This document shows, in pieces, positions 19,844-28,868 of a stretch of DNA of 64,000 nucleotides (within the stretch, counting starts at the first letter, position 1; each line of letters starts with the position of its first letter). The stretch spans positions 248,001 to 312,000 of the forward strand of contig JAWSUY010000013.1 of NCBI GenBank assembly GCA_033852175.1, read 5' to 3'. This DNA is from Agarilytica sp033852175 (GTDB taxonomy: Bacteria; Pseudomonadota; Gammaproteobacteria; Pseudomonadales; Cellvibrionaceae). The notes under the pieces are model-generated. The model made no database searches. It was not told the origin of the DNA and saw nothing but the letters and a program-made list of their open reading frames with translations. A program made the translations under genes and the position numbers.

Positions 19844-22384
19844 ATGCAAAGTTTATCCCTTTCTTATAGTCGATGGATAGAAAATAACGTAAAGCTGTTA
19901 CTTTCTATTTTGGTAATGATAACGGTATTTTTTGCCGTGCAATTGGTGGGCCTTAAAGTAAACCCATCATTATTTTTATTGGATATGTCTCATGAAGGAC
20001 GTATTCAGATGAGTAAAGCCAGAACTCACTTTTCAAGTACGGGCGAGCAAATACTCGTCAGTGCGGTGACAAAAAAGGAGAGTATTTTTAATTCTGAATC
20101 ATTACACCATGTGGCGAACTTAAGTGAAATATTTCGCAACTTGTCATTAGTCATCGATTCAGACCGTGAGCGTTTAAATGCCTTGTCAATTGATGAAAAG
20201 AGTATCAACTTAGTGTCAACCATACTTACAGATGGAATTCACTACAGAGACAAGCGAGATATAGAAAAACTATTAGCGCACTATCGATCAACTTTTCCTG
20301 AGTTGGTGAGCGATATTTCCTATATTGAAAACCTAGTTATTCGCGCCGCTCCCATCGTCAAGGTTCGAAGCGTAGCAAATGTAGAGAATATCCAGCTCAA
20401 GGGGGAATCTCTTGATATTCACGACCTGATGGAAGATGTACCATCAAGTTTGGCGGGTATCGCGTCTCTAGAAGACGAAGCATACGATAACAATCTGTTT
20501 ATAGACGCACTCATCTCGGAAGATCGGAAATCGACCATTATTCAAGTTGAATTATCAATCGATGAGGAAGACTCATACAAGTTACAAAAAATGTACGCGG
20601 CTATAGTCGAAATACTCGATAACCTTGAGTCAGAAGACAGTTACCATATTGGCGGATCAGCGACATATTATGCAGCTATTACAGAAATTGTGGAGCAAGA
20701 TAACAATAAATTCTTTCCTTTTGTTGTATTAGTCATTGCATTATTGCTTTATGCGAGTTTTCGTCGCTGGCAGGGTGTTTGGATTCCGCTTTTGATCGCA
20801 ATCGTCACATTGATATGGACCATGGGTGTCGTTAGTTTACTTGGGTTCAGGCTCAATATTATTACGAATATGATTCCCGTGTTCCTGATATCGATTGCGG
20901 TAGCAGACGCAATTCATTTTCTGTCATCGTACTACAGCGCAGTTGAAAAAAGTTCGAAGTCAGAAGCTGTTGGAAAATCCTTGGATCACCTCATGGTGCC
21001 TATGCTTTTAACGACGGTGACGACTTTTTTTGGTTTCATCGGACTGTCGGTATCTAATTTATCTTTTATTCGTGAATTCGGTATGTTTGTTGCGATTGGA
21101 GTCGTATTTGCTTTCATACTAACGGTTGCATTACTCCCCATTTTACTTCCTTTTCTGAAAACGCCAAAAAGCGTAATTGAAGTTAGTAATCAAAATCCTG
21201 TATTAAGGTTTTTTGACCGATTTGCTTTGGGGCTTAACAAGGTGTCTGCTTCGAGGCCTTCTTTAGTTTTCTTTGTTTTCTTTTTGTTGCTTTCAGTTGC
21301 TGCATGGCAAGGGAGTAAAGTTTCTATCGATAATGAGAATATGGGGTCTTTTTCTGAATCCACTCGTGTTCGTCAGGATGACAAAGCATTAAATGCCCAT
21401 TTTGGAGGAACGATACCTGTATCACTTTGGTTTGAAACAGAGTCTCCGGAAATCATGAAGACCCCAGAAATGAGGACCGTTATTAGTGATATTCAAAAAC
21501 GAATCGAAAGCCACTCAAGTATTGGTTATACCCTGTCCTATGTTGATTACCTAGATCGTATTCATGAAGTCATGGCTGGCGATGGAACCAGTGAGCTGCC
21601 TAAAGACGCAAGTCTAGAATTGATCTCCCAGTATTTTTTACTGTATGAGTTTGGGCAGGGAAGTGAGATGTTAGATGTTGTCGATTATGATTATATGAAC
21701 GCTCGTATTATTGCCTTGTCTTATACGGATAAAGGCTCCGTTTGGCAAAGCGTAATCTATGACGTGCAAGATTATGCCGAAAGCCGTTTGCCCGAAGGTG
21801 TAACGCTACATTTCGTCGGTACTGGGGAATTACAGGCAAGCAACGTTCCTGAAATTATTCGTGGTCAGATAATTAGCTTTATTATTTCTGTGGTACTTAT
21901 CTCGGTACTTATGGTTGTTCTCTTTCGATCTGTTATTTTGGGAATGATCGGCATGGTACCGCTAGTTTCTACGGTTACTTTCTTAGCGTGTATTATGCGG
22001 CTAACCGGGATTCCTCTCGATATTGGTACCTCTGTGATTTGTGGCATTTGTTTTGGTGTGGGCATTGACTATACGATTCACTTTCTCAGTGTATTCAAAC
22101 GCTATTTCTCGGAGCTTGACGGTAATTGGGATGTTGCTTTGAAAGCAACAATGGCAGCTGTTTGTCGGCCAATTCTTGTTAACTCCTTCTCGCTGTCATT
22201 TGGTTTTTCTGTACTGTACTTGTCAGACTTTGCTGCGATTAAGAACTTAGGGTTATTGGTTGCCTGCTCGATGATACTTTGCGCGTTTTTCTCTCTATTG
22301 TTATTGCCGATGCTTCTGCGCCTATTAAAACCCAAGATACTCGTAGAACGATTGGAGTCTTTTCCTGTTGCGTTGTCCGACTGA
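19844..22384 (+). CDS. MMPL/RND-superfamily exporter (HAE3-like)
   Basis: An 846-residue inner-membrane protein with the RND layout. One TM helix lies near residues 15-35, then a periplasmic domain, five TMs from about 290 to 440, another TM near 465, a second periplasmic domain, and a final five-TM bundle from about 674 to 830. Acidic residues sit in the conserved central helices (ISIAVADAIHFL and CFGVGIDYTIHF), as expected for proton-coupled transport. Family members move lipids or hydrophobic molecules. With the LolA-like protein and the beta-barrel encoded downstream it may form an export path for the operon product. Confidence 0.9.
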   Translation: MQSLSLSYSRWIENNVKLLLSILVMITVFFAVQLVGLKVNPSLFLLDMSHEGRIQMSKARTHFSSTGEQILVSAVTKKESIFNSESLHHVANLSEIFRNLSLVIDSDRERLNALSIDEKSINLVSTILTDGIHYRDKRDIEKLLAHYRSTFPELVSDISYIENLVIRAAPIVKVRSVANVENIQLKGESLDIHDLMEDVPSSLAGIASLEDEAYDNNLFIDALISEDRKSTIIQVELSIDEEDSYKLQKMYAAIVEILDNLESEDSYHIGGSATYYAAITEIVEQDNNKFFPFVVLVIALLLYASFRRWQGVWIPLLIAIVTLIWTMGVVSLLGFRLNIITNMIPVFLISIAVADAIHFLSSYYSAVEKSSKSEAVGKSLDHLMVPMLLTTVTTFFGFIGLSVSNLSFIREFGMFVAIGVVFAFILTVALLPILLPFLKTPKSVIEVSNQNPVLRFFDRFALGLNKVSASRPSLVFFVFFLLLSVAAWQGSKVSIDNENMGSFSESTRVRQDDKALNAHFGGTIPVSLWFETESPEIMKTPEMRTVISDIQKRIESHSSIGYTLSYVDYLDRIHEVMAGDGTSELPKDASLELISQYFLLYEFGQGSEMLDVVDYDYMNARIIALSYTDKGSVWQSVIYDVQDYAESRLPEGVTLHFVGTGELQASNVPEIIRGQIISFIISVVLISVLMVVLFRSVILGMIGMVPLVSTVTFLACIMRLTGIPLDIGTSVICGICFGVGIDYTIHFLSVFKRYFSELDGNWDVALKATMAAVCRPILVNSFSLSFGFSVLYLSDFAAIKNLGLLVACSMILCAFFSLLLLPMLLRLLKPKILVERLESFPVALSD

Positions 22385-22450
22385 ATGTTTTCTAGGGGAT
22401 TGTTTCGGTTTGTTGTGATTTCGTTTAATTGCTATTAGGGAGCGAGCGAT

Positions 22451-23122
22451 ATGAGTGTTGTCGAATTTATAAAAGATAAAAATCAGAAAATACAAAAGAG
22501 AATTCAGGATGAATTGATTGAACGTATTGAACCGCAGATCCGTGATTTTTCGGAGATCCTAAGTAAGAAGATTGTTGATACTAAAAGTAGTCAATGGTTT
22601 TTGAATTTTAGTAAATTGAACTTAGGGGAACCAACAATCCCTGAAAATGTTTCCGATTCAGTCTTGGAGTTATACGAAAAACTCAATGGACTCATTGGAG
22701 AGGAGATTGGAATCGGGGATTGGTTTACGGTTGATCAAGATAGGATTGATCGTTTTGCATCCGTTACTGAGGATGAGCAGTGGATACATATAGACCAAGA
22801 ACGGGCAAAAAAAGAATCTCCATTTCGTACTACGGTGTCTCATGGGTTTTTAACCCTATCGTTAATACCGAAATTAACGGAGTCGGTGGAAAAGAATAGC
22901 TGTTTTAGTGCCGATGCGAGGATGGTGGTGAATTTGGGATTAAATAGAGTGCGATTCCCTCATCCAGCTAAGTCGGGTTCAGAAATTAGAGCAAAAATGA
23001 CGCTAAAAAGCCTTGTTTGTATGAAGAAGTCAATTGAAATTGTAAATGAAATTTCGGTAGAGGTGAAAAACTGTTCACGTAAGGTTTGCATCGCAGAAAC
23101 CGTTGTTCGCGTTTATGTTTGA
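22451..23122 (+). CDS. MaoC-like (R)-specific enoyl hydratase/dehydratase
   Basis: A 223-residue protein. The C-terminal ~150 residues form a MaoC hotdog domain with EDEQWIHID, in which the acidic residue and His are the usual catalytic pair, and SHGFLTLSL. The first ~70 residues are helical and charged and are not part of the standard domain. GGGAG sits 8 bases before the ATG. It would hydrate or dehydrate a (R)-3-hydroxyacyl chain. It could complement the PKS whose DH domain lacks its second catalytic residue, or prepare the acyl starter. Confidence 0.88.
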   Translation: MSVVEFIKDKNQKIQKRIQDELIERIEPQIRDFSEILSKKIVDTKSSQWFLNFSKLNLGEPTIPENVSDSVLELYEKLNGLIGEEIGIGDWFTVDQDRIDRFASVTEDEQWIHIDQERAKKESPFRTTVSHGFLTLSLIPKLTESVEKNSCFSADARMVVNLGLNRVRFPHPAKSGSEIRAKMTLKSLVCMKKSIEIVNEISVEVKNCSRKVCIAETVVRVYV

Positions 23123-23164
23123 TAACGTTAAAAAGATTATTGAAATTAATACTAGGATAGAAAA

Positions 23165-23989
23165 ATGAAGATGAAACTTGTCACAGTAGCGTTTTTTATC
23201 GCTTCAGTTTGGTCCATGGGGAGTCTTGCCGTTGATACACAAACGGAACTTAGCGCTCGTGAAATTATGGAGAAAAATGAAATGGCACGAAAGGCTGATA
23301 CTTCGGAAACAGCTGATTTGGAGATAGCGCTAATAAATGGGGCGGGTAAAAAAAGAACGAGACGAGTCTCTTTTAATCTGGATGATACCGACCCGCTTTT
23401 GAGAAAATCCTACTTGAAGTACCTTTCTCCGAAAAATGTTAAAGGAACAGCGTTTTTGCAGTTGGAGCATGAAGAGATTGATAATGACCGCTGGCTGTAT
23501 TTTCCCGCGTTGAGAAAAACGCGAAGAATATCAGGATCAGACAAAACTGACAGCTTTCTTGGTACAGATTTCAGTTTTGAAGATTTTGAAATACTCGATG
23601 GTAAAGTATCTGGAAAGAATAAAAATTATCAGATCCTAGGTTCGGAAGAAAAGAATGGTGAAATGTGCTGGATTATTGAGGCTGTCCCAGCTACGGAGGA
23701 AGAGCGATTAGTGAGCGGGTATGGAAAGCGTTTGCTCTGGATTTCAAAAGAGCATTACTATGCAATTTATACCGAATTTTTTGATCATGATGGCTACAAG
23801 TTTAAATCGATGGAATCGAGTAACTTTAGTCTCGTACCAGGTGGTACGCGTGGTGATTATCGGCCTCACCGTTTGGTTATGAAAACCTTTGATTCTGGTC
23901 ATACGACTATTATCGACTTTAAGAATTTTGTGTTGAACCTGGAAGTTAACCCAAAAATGTACACTAGGAATTTCCTTTCTCGTGGATAA
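23165..23989 (+). CDS. Periplasmic LolA-like outer-membrane lipoprotein-sorting family protein
   Basis: A 274-residue protein with a signal peptide (about residues 1-22) and the sequence style of the LolA_like family: AREIMEKNE, FLQLEHEE, DRWLYFPALRKTRRI, SFLGTDFSFEDF, and a C-terminal half-barrel. These proteins are thought to bind lipids in a LolA/LolB-type cavity. They are often encoded with MMPL exporters and DUF1302-type barrels, as here. AGGA lies just before the ATG. Probable role: periplasmic carrier for the lipid product or for its transporter. Confidence 0.85.
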   Translation: MKMKLVTVAFFIASVWSMGSLAVDTQTELSAREIMEKNEMARKADTSETADLEIALINGAGKKRTRRVSFNLDDTDPLLRKSYLKYLSPKNVKGTAFLQLEHEEIDNDRWLYFPALRKTRRISGSDKTDSFLGTDFSFEDFEILDGKVSGKNKNYQILGSEEKNGEMCWIIEAVPATEEERLVSGYGKRLLWISKEHYYAIYTEFFDHDGYKFKSMESSNFSLVPGGTRGDYRPHRLVMKTFDSGHTTIIDFKNFVLNLEVNPKMYTRNFLSRG

Positions 23990-24170
23990 CGCCGTAAATT
24001 TCAAGTGTTAGTGAAGAATGCTTGAGATTCCTTTTTGCGAAACATTTGGTGTCTTTACGCATTGCAGCTAGATGATTCGTTTCTTGGTTTACTTAAATAA
24101 ATGTGTTTGGACGACATGGGGCGGTTTCTCAATCGCCCTAGAATATTAATATGTGGATGTGTAATTTTAT

Positions 24171-25505
24171 ATGATTGGGAATGTTGGTGTGAAAAGGGCT
24201 TTGTTTTTTTGCTTGGGTGGTTGCTTGACGATTGCTCACAATGTGAATGCACTCGAATATGAAACGTCGTTGGAATTGTTGGCAGAATCTGCATATGGTA
24301 CACAATCCCATGATTTTCAGAAAAATACGCTGAGAATTGATGGTGAATTGGATCTTTCTATAAGCAATGACTTGAGTTTAACAACCTTAGTGCGTCTACA
24401 GTATGACAACGAAAATCAGCTATTAGACGGTTCAAAGGAACTGGGCAACTATATTGGAATCAGTGAACCTCATTATTATGGCGAGCATACGTATTTAGAA
24501 TTGCGGGAAGTTTACCTCGATTGGTATTTAGGCGATAACTATATAAAGCTTGGAAAGCAACAAGTGGTCTGGGGGGAAACAGATGGACTGAGGGTTCTAG
24601 ATGTCATAAACCCAATGGATTTTCGTGAAATGATCTTGCCTGACTTTGAAGACAGTCGAATTCCCATATGGATGGTGAATTATTCTCGGTCGTTTTCAAA
24701 TTTCAACCTCCAATTTCTCTTAATTCCAGATACGACCACCTCACTCGTTGGCGATGGTTTGTATGCACCGACAAGCCCTAGGTTTGTTCCGTCTATTACC
24801 GGAGGTTTTTCGGCTCTTGTGGTGGAAGATGATGAGGGCGTGGACACTAAGCTCGATAATACTGACGTAGCATTAAAAATAAGTCATTCGCTAGACGGTC
24901 TTGATTTGGGGTTTATCGCAATCAGTCAATATAACGATACCTACCTCGTTGAGTCTACTTATGAGGAATCAGAGGGGGGCACGACATTAACGCTTTCCCC
25001 TAAATATTTTCGTCGTAATTTATTCGGATTTACCTATTCTCAGGCATTTGGTGATCTTGTTGTGAGGTCTGAGGCGGCTTTCAGTGATGCTCAATACTCT
25101 TACTTAACAGATAATACAGTAAACAACGGCCTACAGCGGAGCAAAGAGCTTAGCTACGCCTTGGCATTGGACTGGGCTGTTTTAGATGATGGCATTATTA
25201 CCGGGCAGTTTTTCCAAAGTGTTTTATCATCGTCAGGTAAGAATCTTACTCGGGACAAGACCGATAGTTCTTGGAGCGTAATGTTAAGCCAGTACTTTGT
25301 TAATCAAATATACAATGTCGATTTGATGTTTTTACAAAACATAAACGACAAAGATGGTTTGTTTCGGGCTAAGTTTAATTGGGCGTATAGCGATGCTTTA
25401 AATGTTAGCTTTGGAGGTGATTATATTTTTGGGGATTCAGAAGGGCTGTTCGGTCAATTTGAAAGTAATGATAGGGTTTATTTTACCATAGAATACACAC
25501 ACTAA
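24171..25505 (+). CDS. DUF1302-like outer-membrane beta-barrel protein
   Basis: A 444-residue protein with an N-terminal signal peptide (cleavage probably after NVNA, about residue 26). Alternating beta-strand patterns run to an aromatic end (VYFTIEYTH). The segment LGKQQVVWGETDGLRV followed by VINPMDFRE is a hallmark of the DUF1302 family. Such barrels are found with RND exporters in clusters handling hydrophobic compounds. The start could be the ATG at 24171 or a GTG at 24189; neither has a strong site. It is the last gene of the operon and is followed by a terminator at 25539. Confidence 0.82.
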   Translation: MIGNVGVKRALFFCLGGCLTIAHNVNALEYETSLELLAESAYGTQSHDFQKNTLRIDGELDLSISNDLSLTTLVRLQYDNENQLLDGSKELGNYIGISEPHYYGEHTYLELREVYLDWYLGDNYIKLGKQQVVWGETDGLRVLDVINPMDFREMILPDFEDSRIPIWMVNYSRSFSNFNLQFLLIPDTTTSLVGDGLYAPTSPRFVPSITGGFSALVVEDDEGVDTKLDNTDVALKISHSLDGLDLGFIAISQYNDTYLVESTYEESEGGTTLTLSPKYFRRNLFGFTYSQAFGDLVVRSEAAFSDAQYSYLTDNTVNNGLQRSKELSYALALDWAVLDDGIITGQFFQSVLSSSGKNLTRDKTDSSWSVMLSQYFVNQIYNVDLMFLQNINDKDGLFRAKFNWAYSDALNVSFGGDYIFGDSEGLFGQFESNDRVYFTIEYTH

Positions 25506-25538
25506 ATGGTGTCCGAGAAATAGCGCTGACGTCAAAAG

Positions 25539-25572
25539 GGCCGCCATTCGTTGCAATGCGGCCTTGTCTTTA
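25539..25572 (+). terminator. Terminator closing the polyketide/lipid operon
   Basis: GGCCG (25539-25543) pairs with CGGCC (25559-25563). After a one-base bulge CATT pairs with AATG, with loop CGTTGC. A T-rich tail TTGTCTTT follows. It lies 34 bases past the stop of the beta-barrel gene. Confidence 0.75.
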
Positions 25573-25836
25573 TGGGGGGATATCGGGCTTTATCGCATTT
25601 GTTGTACTCATAAGCCGCATACCAAATCATATATTTACCCTCTCCCTGAGATGCCAGTCTCACTCTAACCCCTAGTAAAATCGCCTAAATTTCATTAAAG
25701 TGCGCGACTTACAAGGCTCTCCGGCATGTTTTCTGGGAATATCTCCTCCATAAGCCGTCGAAAGCCCCCCATATTTCTCTTCTTTTCTGATAAATCCCAG
25801 AATCCAGAATCGAAAACCCTATTTGAGTAAGCATGT
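25573..25836. other. Intergenic region before rhlE
   Basis: With the terminator the gap is about 330 bases. Nothing coding or strongly structured seen. The rhlE promoter must lie here; no clear boxes identified. Confidence 0.5.
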
Positions 25837-27276
25837 ATGCAGTTTTCTTCACTTCCACTATCCCAAGCCATTCTCGATGCTGTTGCCGAGAAAGGCTACG
25901 ATTCTCCCTCACCAATCCAGGAAAAGGCAATCCCTGCGATTTTAGAAGGCCGAGACGTAATGGCCGCCGCCCAAACGGGTACAGGTAAGACAGCCGGTTT
26001 TACATTGCCATTGTTAGAAATCCTCTCAAAAGGTGAATTGGCCCAGGCAAACCAAGTTCGAGCACTTGTGCTCACGCCTACCCGAGAGCTTGCTGCTCAG
26101 GTCGAAGAAAGCGTGAAAACCTACGGTGCCAAGCTACCGCTTCGTTCTGCCGTTGTTTTCGGCGGGGTTAAAATTAACCCCCAGATGATGAAGCTGAGAC
26201 GTGGGGTAGACATCTTGGTGGCCACGCCAGGCCGCCTAATGGACCTTTACAACCAGAATGCAATAAAATTCAATCGACTCGAAGTGCTGGTATTGGATGA
26301 AGCGGATCGCATGCTCGACATGGGCTTTATCCACGATATCCGTAAGATACTTCGTGTGCTCCCGGTAAAGCGACAGAACCTCTTGTTTTCAGCGACCTTT
26401 TCAGACGATATCCGCAAATTGGCCAAAACCATGGTCAACAACCCGCTAGAAATTTCGGTAAGCCCGCGTAATACCACCGTATCTTCGGTTAAGCAGTTGA
26501 TACATCCCGTGGATAAAAAGAGTAAATCTGCACTATTGGCGAGCCTGATCCACAACAATGATTGGGAGCAGGTACTCGTCTTTTCAAGGACTAAGCATGG
26601 CGCTAACAAACTCACTAAATTCCTTGAAAGCCAAAAAATCCGAGCCGCTGCGATTCATGGTAACAAGAGTCAGGGTGCTCGAACCAAGGCGCTTGCCGAG
26701 TTCAAGCAAGGTAGGATTCGCGTGCTAGTGGCAACGGATATTGCAGCACGAGGCTTGGATATCGATCATCTGCCGCACGTGGTCAATTTTGACTTACCCA
26801 ATGTGCCAGAAGATTATGTGCATCGTATTGGGCGTACTGGACGCGCGGGCGCTTCAGGCGAAGCTATTTCGCTAGTATGTGCAGATGAATTTAAGTTGCT
26901 TTCAGATATCGAGCGACTCATTCAAAAGCTCATACCTCGTGAAGAAATTGAAGGCTACGAGCCGATCAATAATCTTCCTGAATCCAGGTTAAACGCTCGC
27001 CCGAGTCGGCCTAAAAAACCGAAAAAGCCAAGAGAAGGACATCGTGACGGACAACGTTCAGCGGGTGGCTCTCGTAATCCTAATGATGCAAACCGCAGCC
27101 GTAGTGGTTCGGGCAATTCGTCTAATGGCGGAGGTCGAGGGGCTGGCGGCGGAAATAATTCTTCAAATGGCTCTGGTCGTCCAGGGAACCGTTCGGCAAA
27201 ACCTCGAAATAGCTCCAGTAACCGGCCGAGTAAACCTCAAGGCGCATCTTCAGGAAGCCGCTCTAGCGGAAGATAG
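25837..27276 (+). CDS. rhlE: DEAD-box ATP-dependent RNA helicase RhlE
   Basis: A 479-residue RNA helicase. Motifs in order: Q motif SPIQEKAIP, Walker A AAQTGTGKT, PTRELA, DEAD in VLDEADRML, SAT in LFSATF, ARGLDI, and HRIGRTGRAG. The N-terminal MQFSSLPLSQAIL is typical of RhlE. The last ~90 residues are a low-complexity tail rich in Gly, Ser, Asn and Arg, probably RNA-binding. Function: unwinding of RNA in ribosome assembly and RNA turnover, often important in the cold. Confidence 0.93.
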   Translation: MQFSSLPLSQAILDAVAEKGYDSPSPIQEKAIPAILEGRDVMAAAQTGTGKTAGFTLPLLEILSKGELAQANQVRALVLTPTRELAAQVEESVKTYGAKLPLRSAVVFGGVKINPQMMKLRRGVDILVATPGRLMDLYNQNAIKFNRLEVLVLDEADRMLDMGFIHDIRKILRVLPVKRQNLLFSATFSDDIRKLAKTMVNNPLEISVSPRNTTVSSVKQLIHPVDKKSKSALLASLIHNNDWEQVLVFSRTKHGANKLTKFLESQKIRAAAIHGNKSQGARTKALAEFKQGRIRVLVATDIAARGLDIDHLPHVVNFDLPNVPEDYVHRIGRTGRAGASGEAISLVCADEFKLLSDIERLIQKLIPREEIEGYEPINNLPESRLNARPSRPKKPKKPREGHRDGQRSAGGSRNPNDANRSRSGSGNSSNGGGRGAGGGNNSSNGSGRPGNRSAKPRNSSSNRPSKPQGASSGSRSSGR

Positions 27277-27303
27277 AAAAGCGTAATAAAAGTATAAGAA
27301 GAG

Positions 27304-27340
27304 AATTGCCGTAGATTGAAAAGTTTAAGAAACGGCAATT
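27304..27340 (+). terminator. Hairpin after rhlE
   Basis: AATTGCCGT (27304-27312) pairs perfectly with ACGGCAATT (27332-27340) across a 19-base loop. No T-run follows, so it may be an RNA-stabilising hairpin or a non-classical terminator. Confidence 0.4.
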
Positions 27341-27491
27341 AAAATGGAATGATCGGGTGTGTTGTCCGGGTGGTTAATCTACCGACCCAGCACCCGATTT
27401 GCTAGACTGCTCTCTCTACGTCCAGGTTTATGGGCGGGTATTAGTTAACGTTTTAATCAATGATTAAAACACCTTGCCGTGAGAGCCGAAT

Positions 27492-28118
27492 ATGAACAGA
27501 CCTGTCTTTGCCCCAGCCATAAAATTATCGATCCTCGTGTTAGCGTTTATGGGCTTGTATGGATGTGCGTCCATGTCGGCAGAAGAATGCTTAACTGCTG
27601 ATTGGCACACTATCGGCTATGAAGACGGTATTCACGGGCTATCGACAAGTAACATCAGTAACCGTCGCAAAGCCTGCGCCAAGCATGGTGTTTCCCCCGA
27701 CTTAGAACAATATACCGCTGGTCACGCAAAAGGTGTCCCGCTTTATTGCGTTGCAAGAACTGGCTTTTCACGTGGTAGTCGAGGCTCACAGTATCCTGCT
27801 ATATGCCCCGCGAGTGTATTTCCTGAATTTGATAAGGCGTATAACATTGGCCTTCGTGCACATGAAATTCAAAAGAGGATCAATCGGCTTCAGTCGGAAT
27901 ACAATCATATTGATCATGAACTTGCGGATTTACAGCATCGAATCGAAACCAATGAAGATCAAATTGTTGCCGACGATACAGAGCCAAGAACACGGCGAGA
28001 TTTAATGGCGCAGAATAAAGAGCTTGAATTGATTGCGAACGGAATGAATGTGGATTTGCTTGGGTTGAGTCGAAAAATGGATTCTCTTAAGCGCCGGAAA
28101 GATTCGATAAGGTATTAA
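27492..28118 (+). CDS. Lipoprotein of the DUF2799 family
   Basis: A 208-residue protein with a lipoprotein signal peptide (lipobox LYGC, about residue 25). The motif ADWHTIGYEDGIHG, then CAKHGV and YTAGHAKGVPLYC, is that of DUF2799 proteins. The C-terminal ~80 residues are strongly predicted as coiled coil (NRLQSEYNHIDHELADL and following heptads). It should be anchored to the outer or inner membrane on the periplasmic side. Function unknown. A heptamer microsatellite begins 18 bases after its stop. Confidence 0.85.
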   Translation: MNRPVFAPAIKLSILVLAFMGLYGCASMSAEECLTADWHTIGYEDGIHGLSTSNISNRRKACAKHGVSPDLEQYTAGHAKGVPLYCVARTGFSRGSRGSQYPAICPASVFPEFDKAYNIGLRAHEIQKRINRLQSEYNHIDHELADLQHRIETNEDQIVADDTEPRTRRDLMAQNKELELIANGMNVDLLGLSRKMDSLKRRKDSIRY

Positions 28119-28136
28119 ATTGGGTGACGTATAATT

Positions 28137-28241
28137 GGAGACGGGAGACGGGAGACGGGAGACGGGAGACGGGAGATGGGAGATGGGAGACGGGAGACGG
28201 GTGACGGGTGACGGGTGACGGGAGTGACGGGAGTGACGGGT
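28137..28241. repeat. Heptamer tandem repeat (GGGAGAC)n
   Basis: About fifteen units of a 7-base repeat, mainly GGGAGAC, drifting to GGGAGAT, GGGTGAC and finally an 8-base GGGAGTGAC-like form. It fills the gap between a plus-strand lipoprotein gene and a minus-strand acetyltransferase gene. Similar heptamers occur at 58591-58639 and 61689-61743. Confidence 0.95.
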
Positions 28242-28253
28242 AAAAGGTAACGG

Positions 28254-28730
28254 CTATGGGCTTATTCTTAGTGTGAAAATATTTTTTTCTTTATCGTCAC
28301 CGTCTTTAATCTTGGCGAATTCTCGGTGGTATTTAAAGTCAGCACCTAAGCGTTCGATGGTTTTAAGCGAGGCTATGTTGTCTGGGTGACACGTTAATAC
28401 AATGGATTCAAACCCATGCTCAGCAATAAAGGGGAGCAGCAAACAAACCGCATGATACGCGGAGCAGAAACCGCGATATTTCGGTTTTATTTCATATCCA
28501 ATATGACCATCGTATTCCAAAATAGATTTTGTGTTTCCAACCCTAAAATTGATATGTCCTATATTGATATTATTTTTCAAGATTAGAAAATGATAGTAGG
28601 GTACCCATCTTTTTTCTTTGCTTGCTGGAACGGTTTTTGATAGTGCTAGAGAAATGGTGTCGCTTATTCTTGAGGAAAAATTATGGAAGTTAAAGCCCTT
28701 ATAGCGTTCGTAGTTAAAATCTTCGTTCAT
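28254..28730 (-). CDS. GNAT-family N-acetyltransferase
   Basis: A 158-residue cytoplasmic enzyme of the RimJ/RimL-like GNAT type. The centre GHIGYEIKPKYRGFCSAYHA gives the beta4 strand and the start of the acetyl-CoA-binding helix, although the usual RxxGxG/A is changed to RGFCSA. VLTCHPDNIASLKTIERLG is the typical C-terminal motif. It would transfer an acetyl group from acetyl-CoA to an amine; the target is not predictable. Confidence 0.88.
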   Translation of the reverse strand: MNEDFNYERYKGFNFHNFSSRISDTISLALSKTVPASKEKRWVPYYHFLILKNNINIGHINFRVGNTKSILEYDGHIGYEIKPKYRGFCSAYHAVCLLLPFIAEHGFESIVLTCHPDNIASLKTIERLGADFKYHREFAKIKDGDDKEKNIFTLRISP

Positions 28731-28766
28731 GACAGAACCCGATAATATTTAAATCGAATAATGAAA

Positions 28767-28802
28767 TAGCCTCCCAACAAAATCACATTTGGTGGGAGGC
28801 TA
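28767..28802 (-). terminator. Strong hairpin downstream of the depolymerase-like gene
   Basis: TAGCCTCCCA (28767-28776) is perfectly complementary to TGGGAGGCTA (28793-28802), a 10-bp stem. On the minus strand it lies 66 bases past the depolymerase stop and is followed by TTTCATTATT, a moderate U-rich tail. Confidence 0.65.
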
Positions 28803-28868
28803 ATGCCGAGAATTGATAAGGCTTACTTGGCAGATTTTAAACGTATGCCGAGTATGATGCCAAAGCTA

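Noticed and set aside
27044..27286. Second frame within the Gly/Arg-rich tail of rhlE
   Set aside because: Shadow of low-complexity coding sequence; the helicase frame is clear.
28137..28241. Possible CRISPR array
   Set aside because: The repeat has a 7-base period with no spacers; it is a microsatellite.
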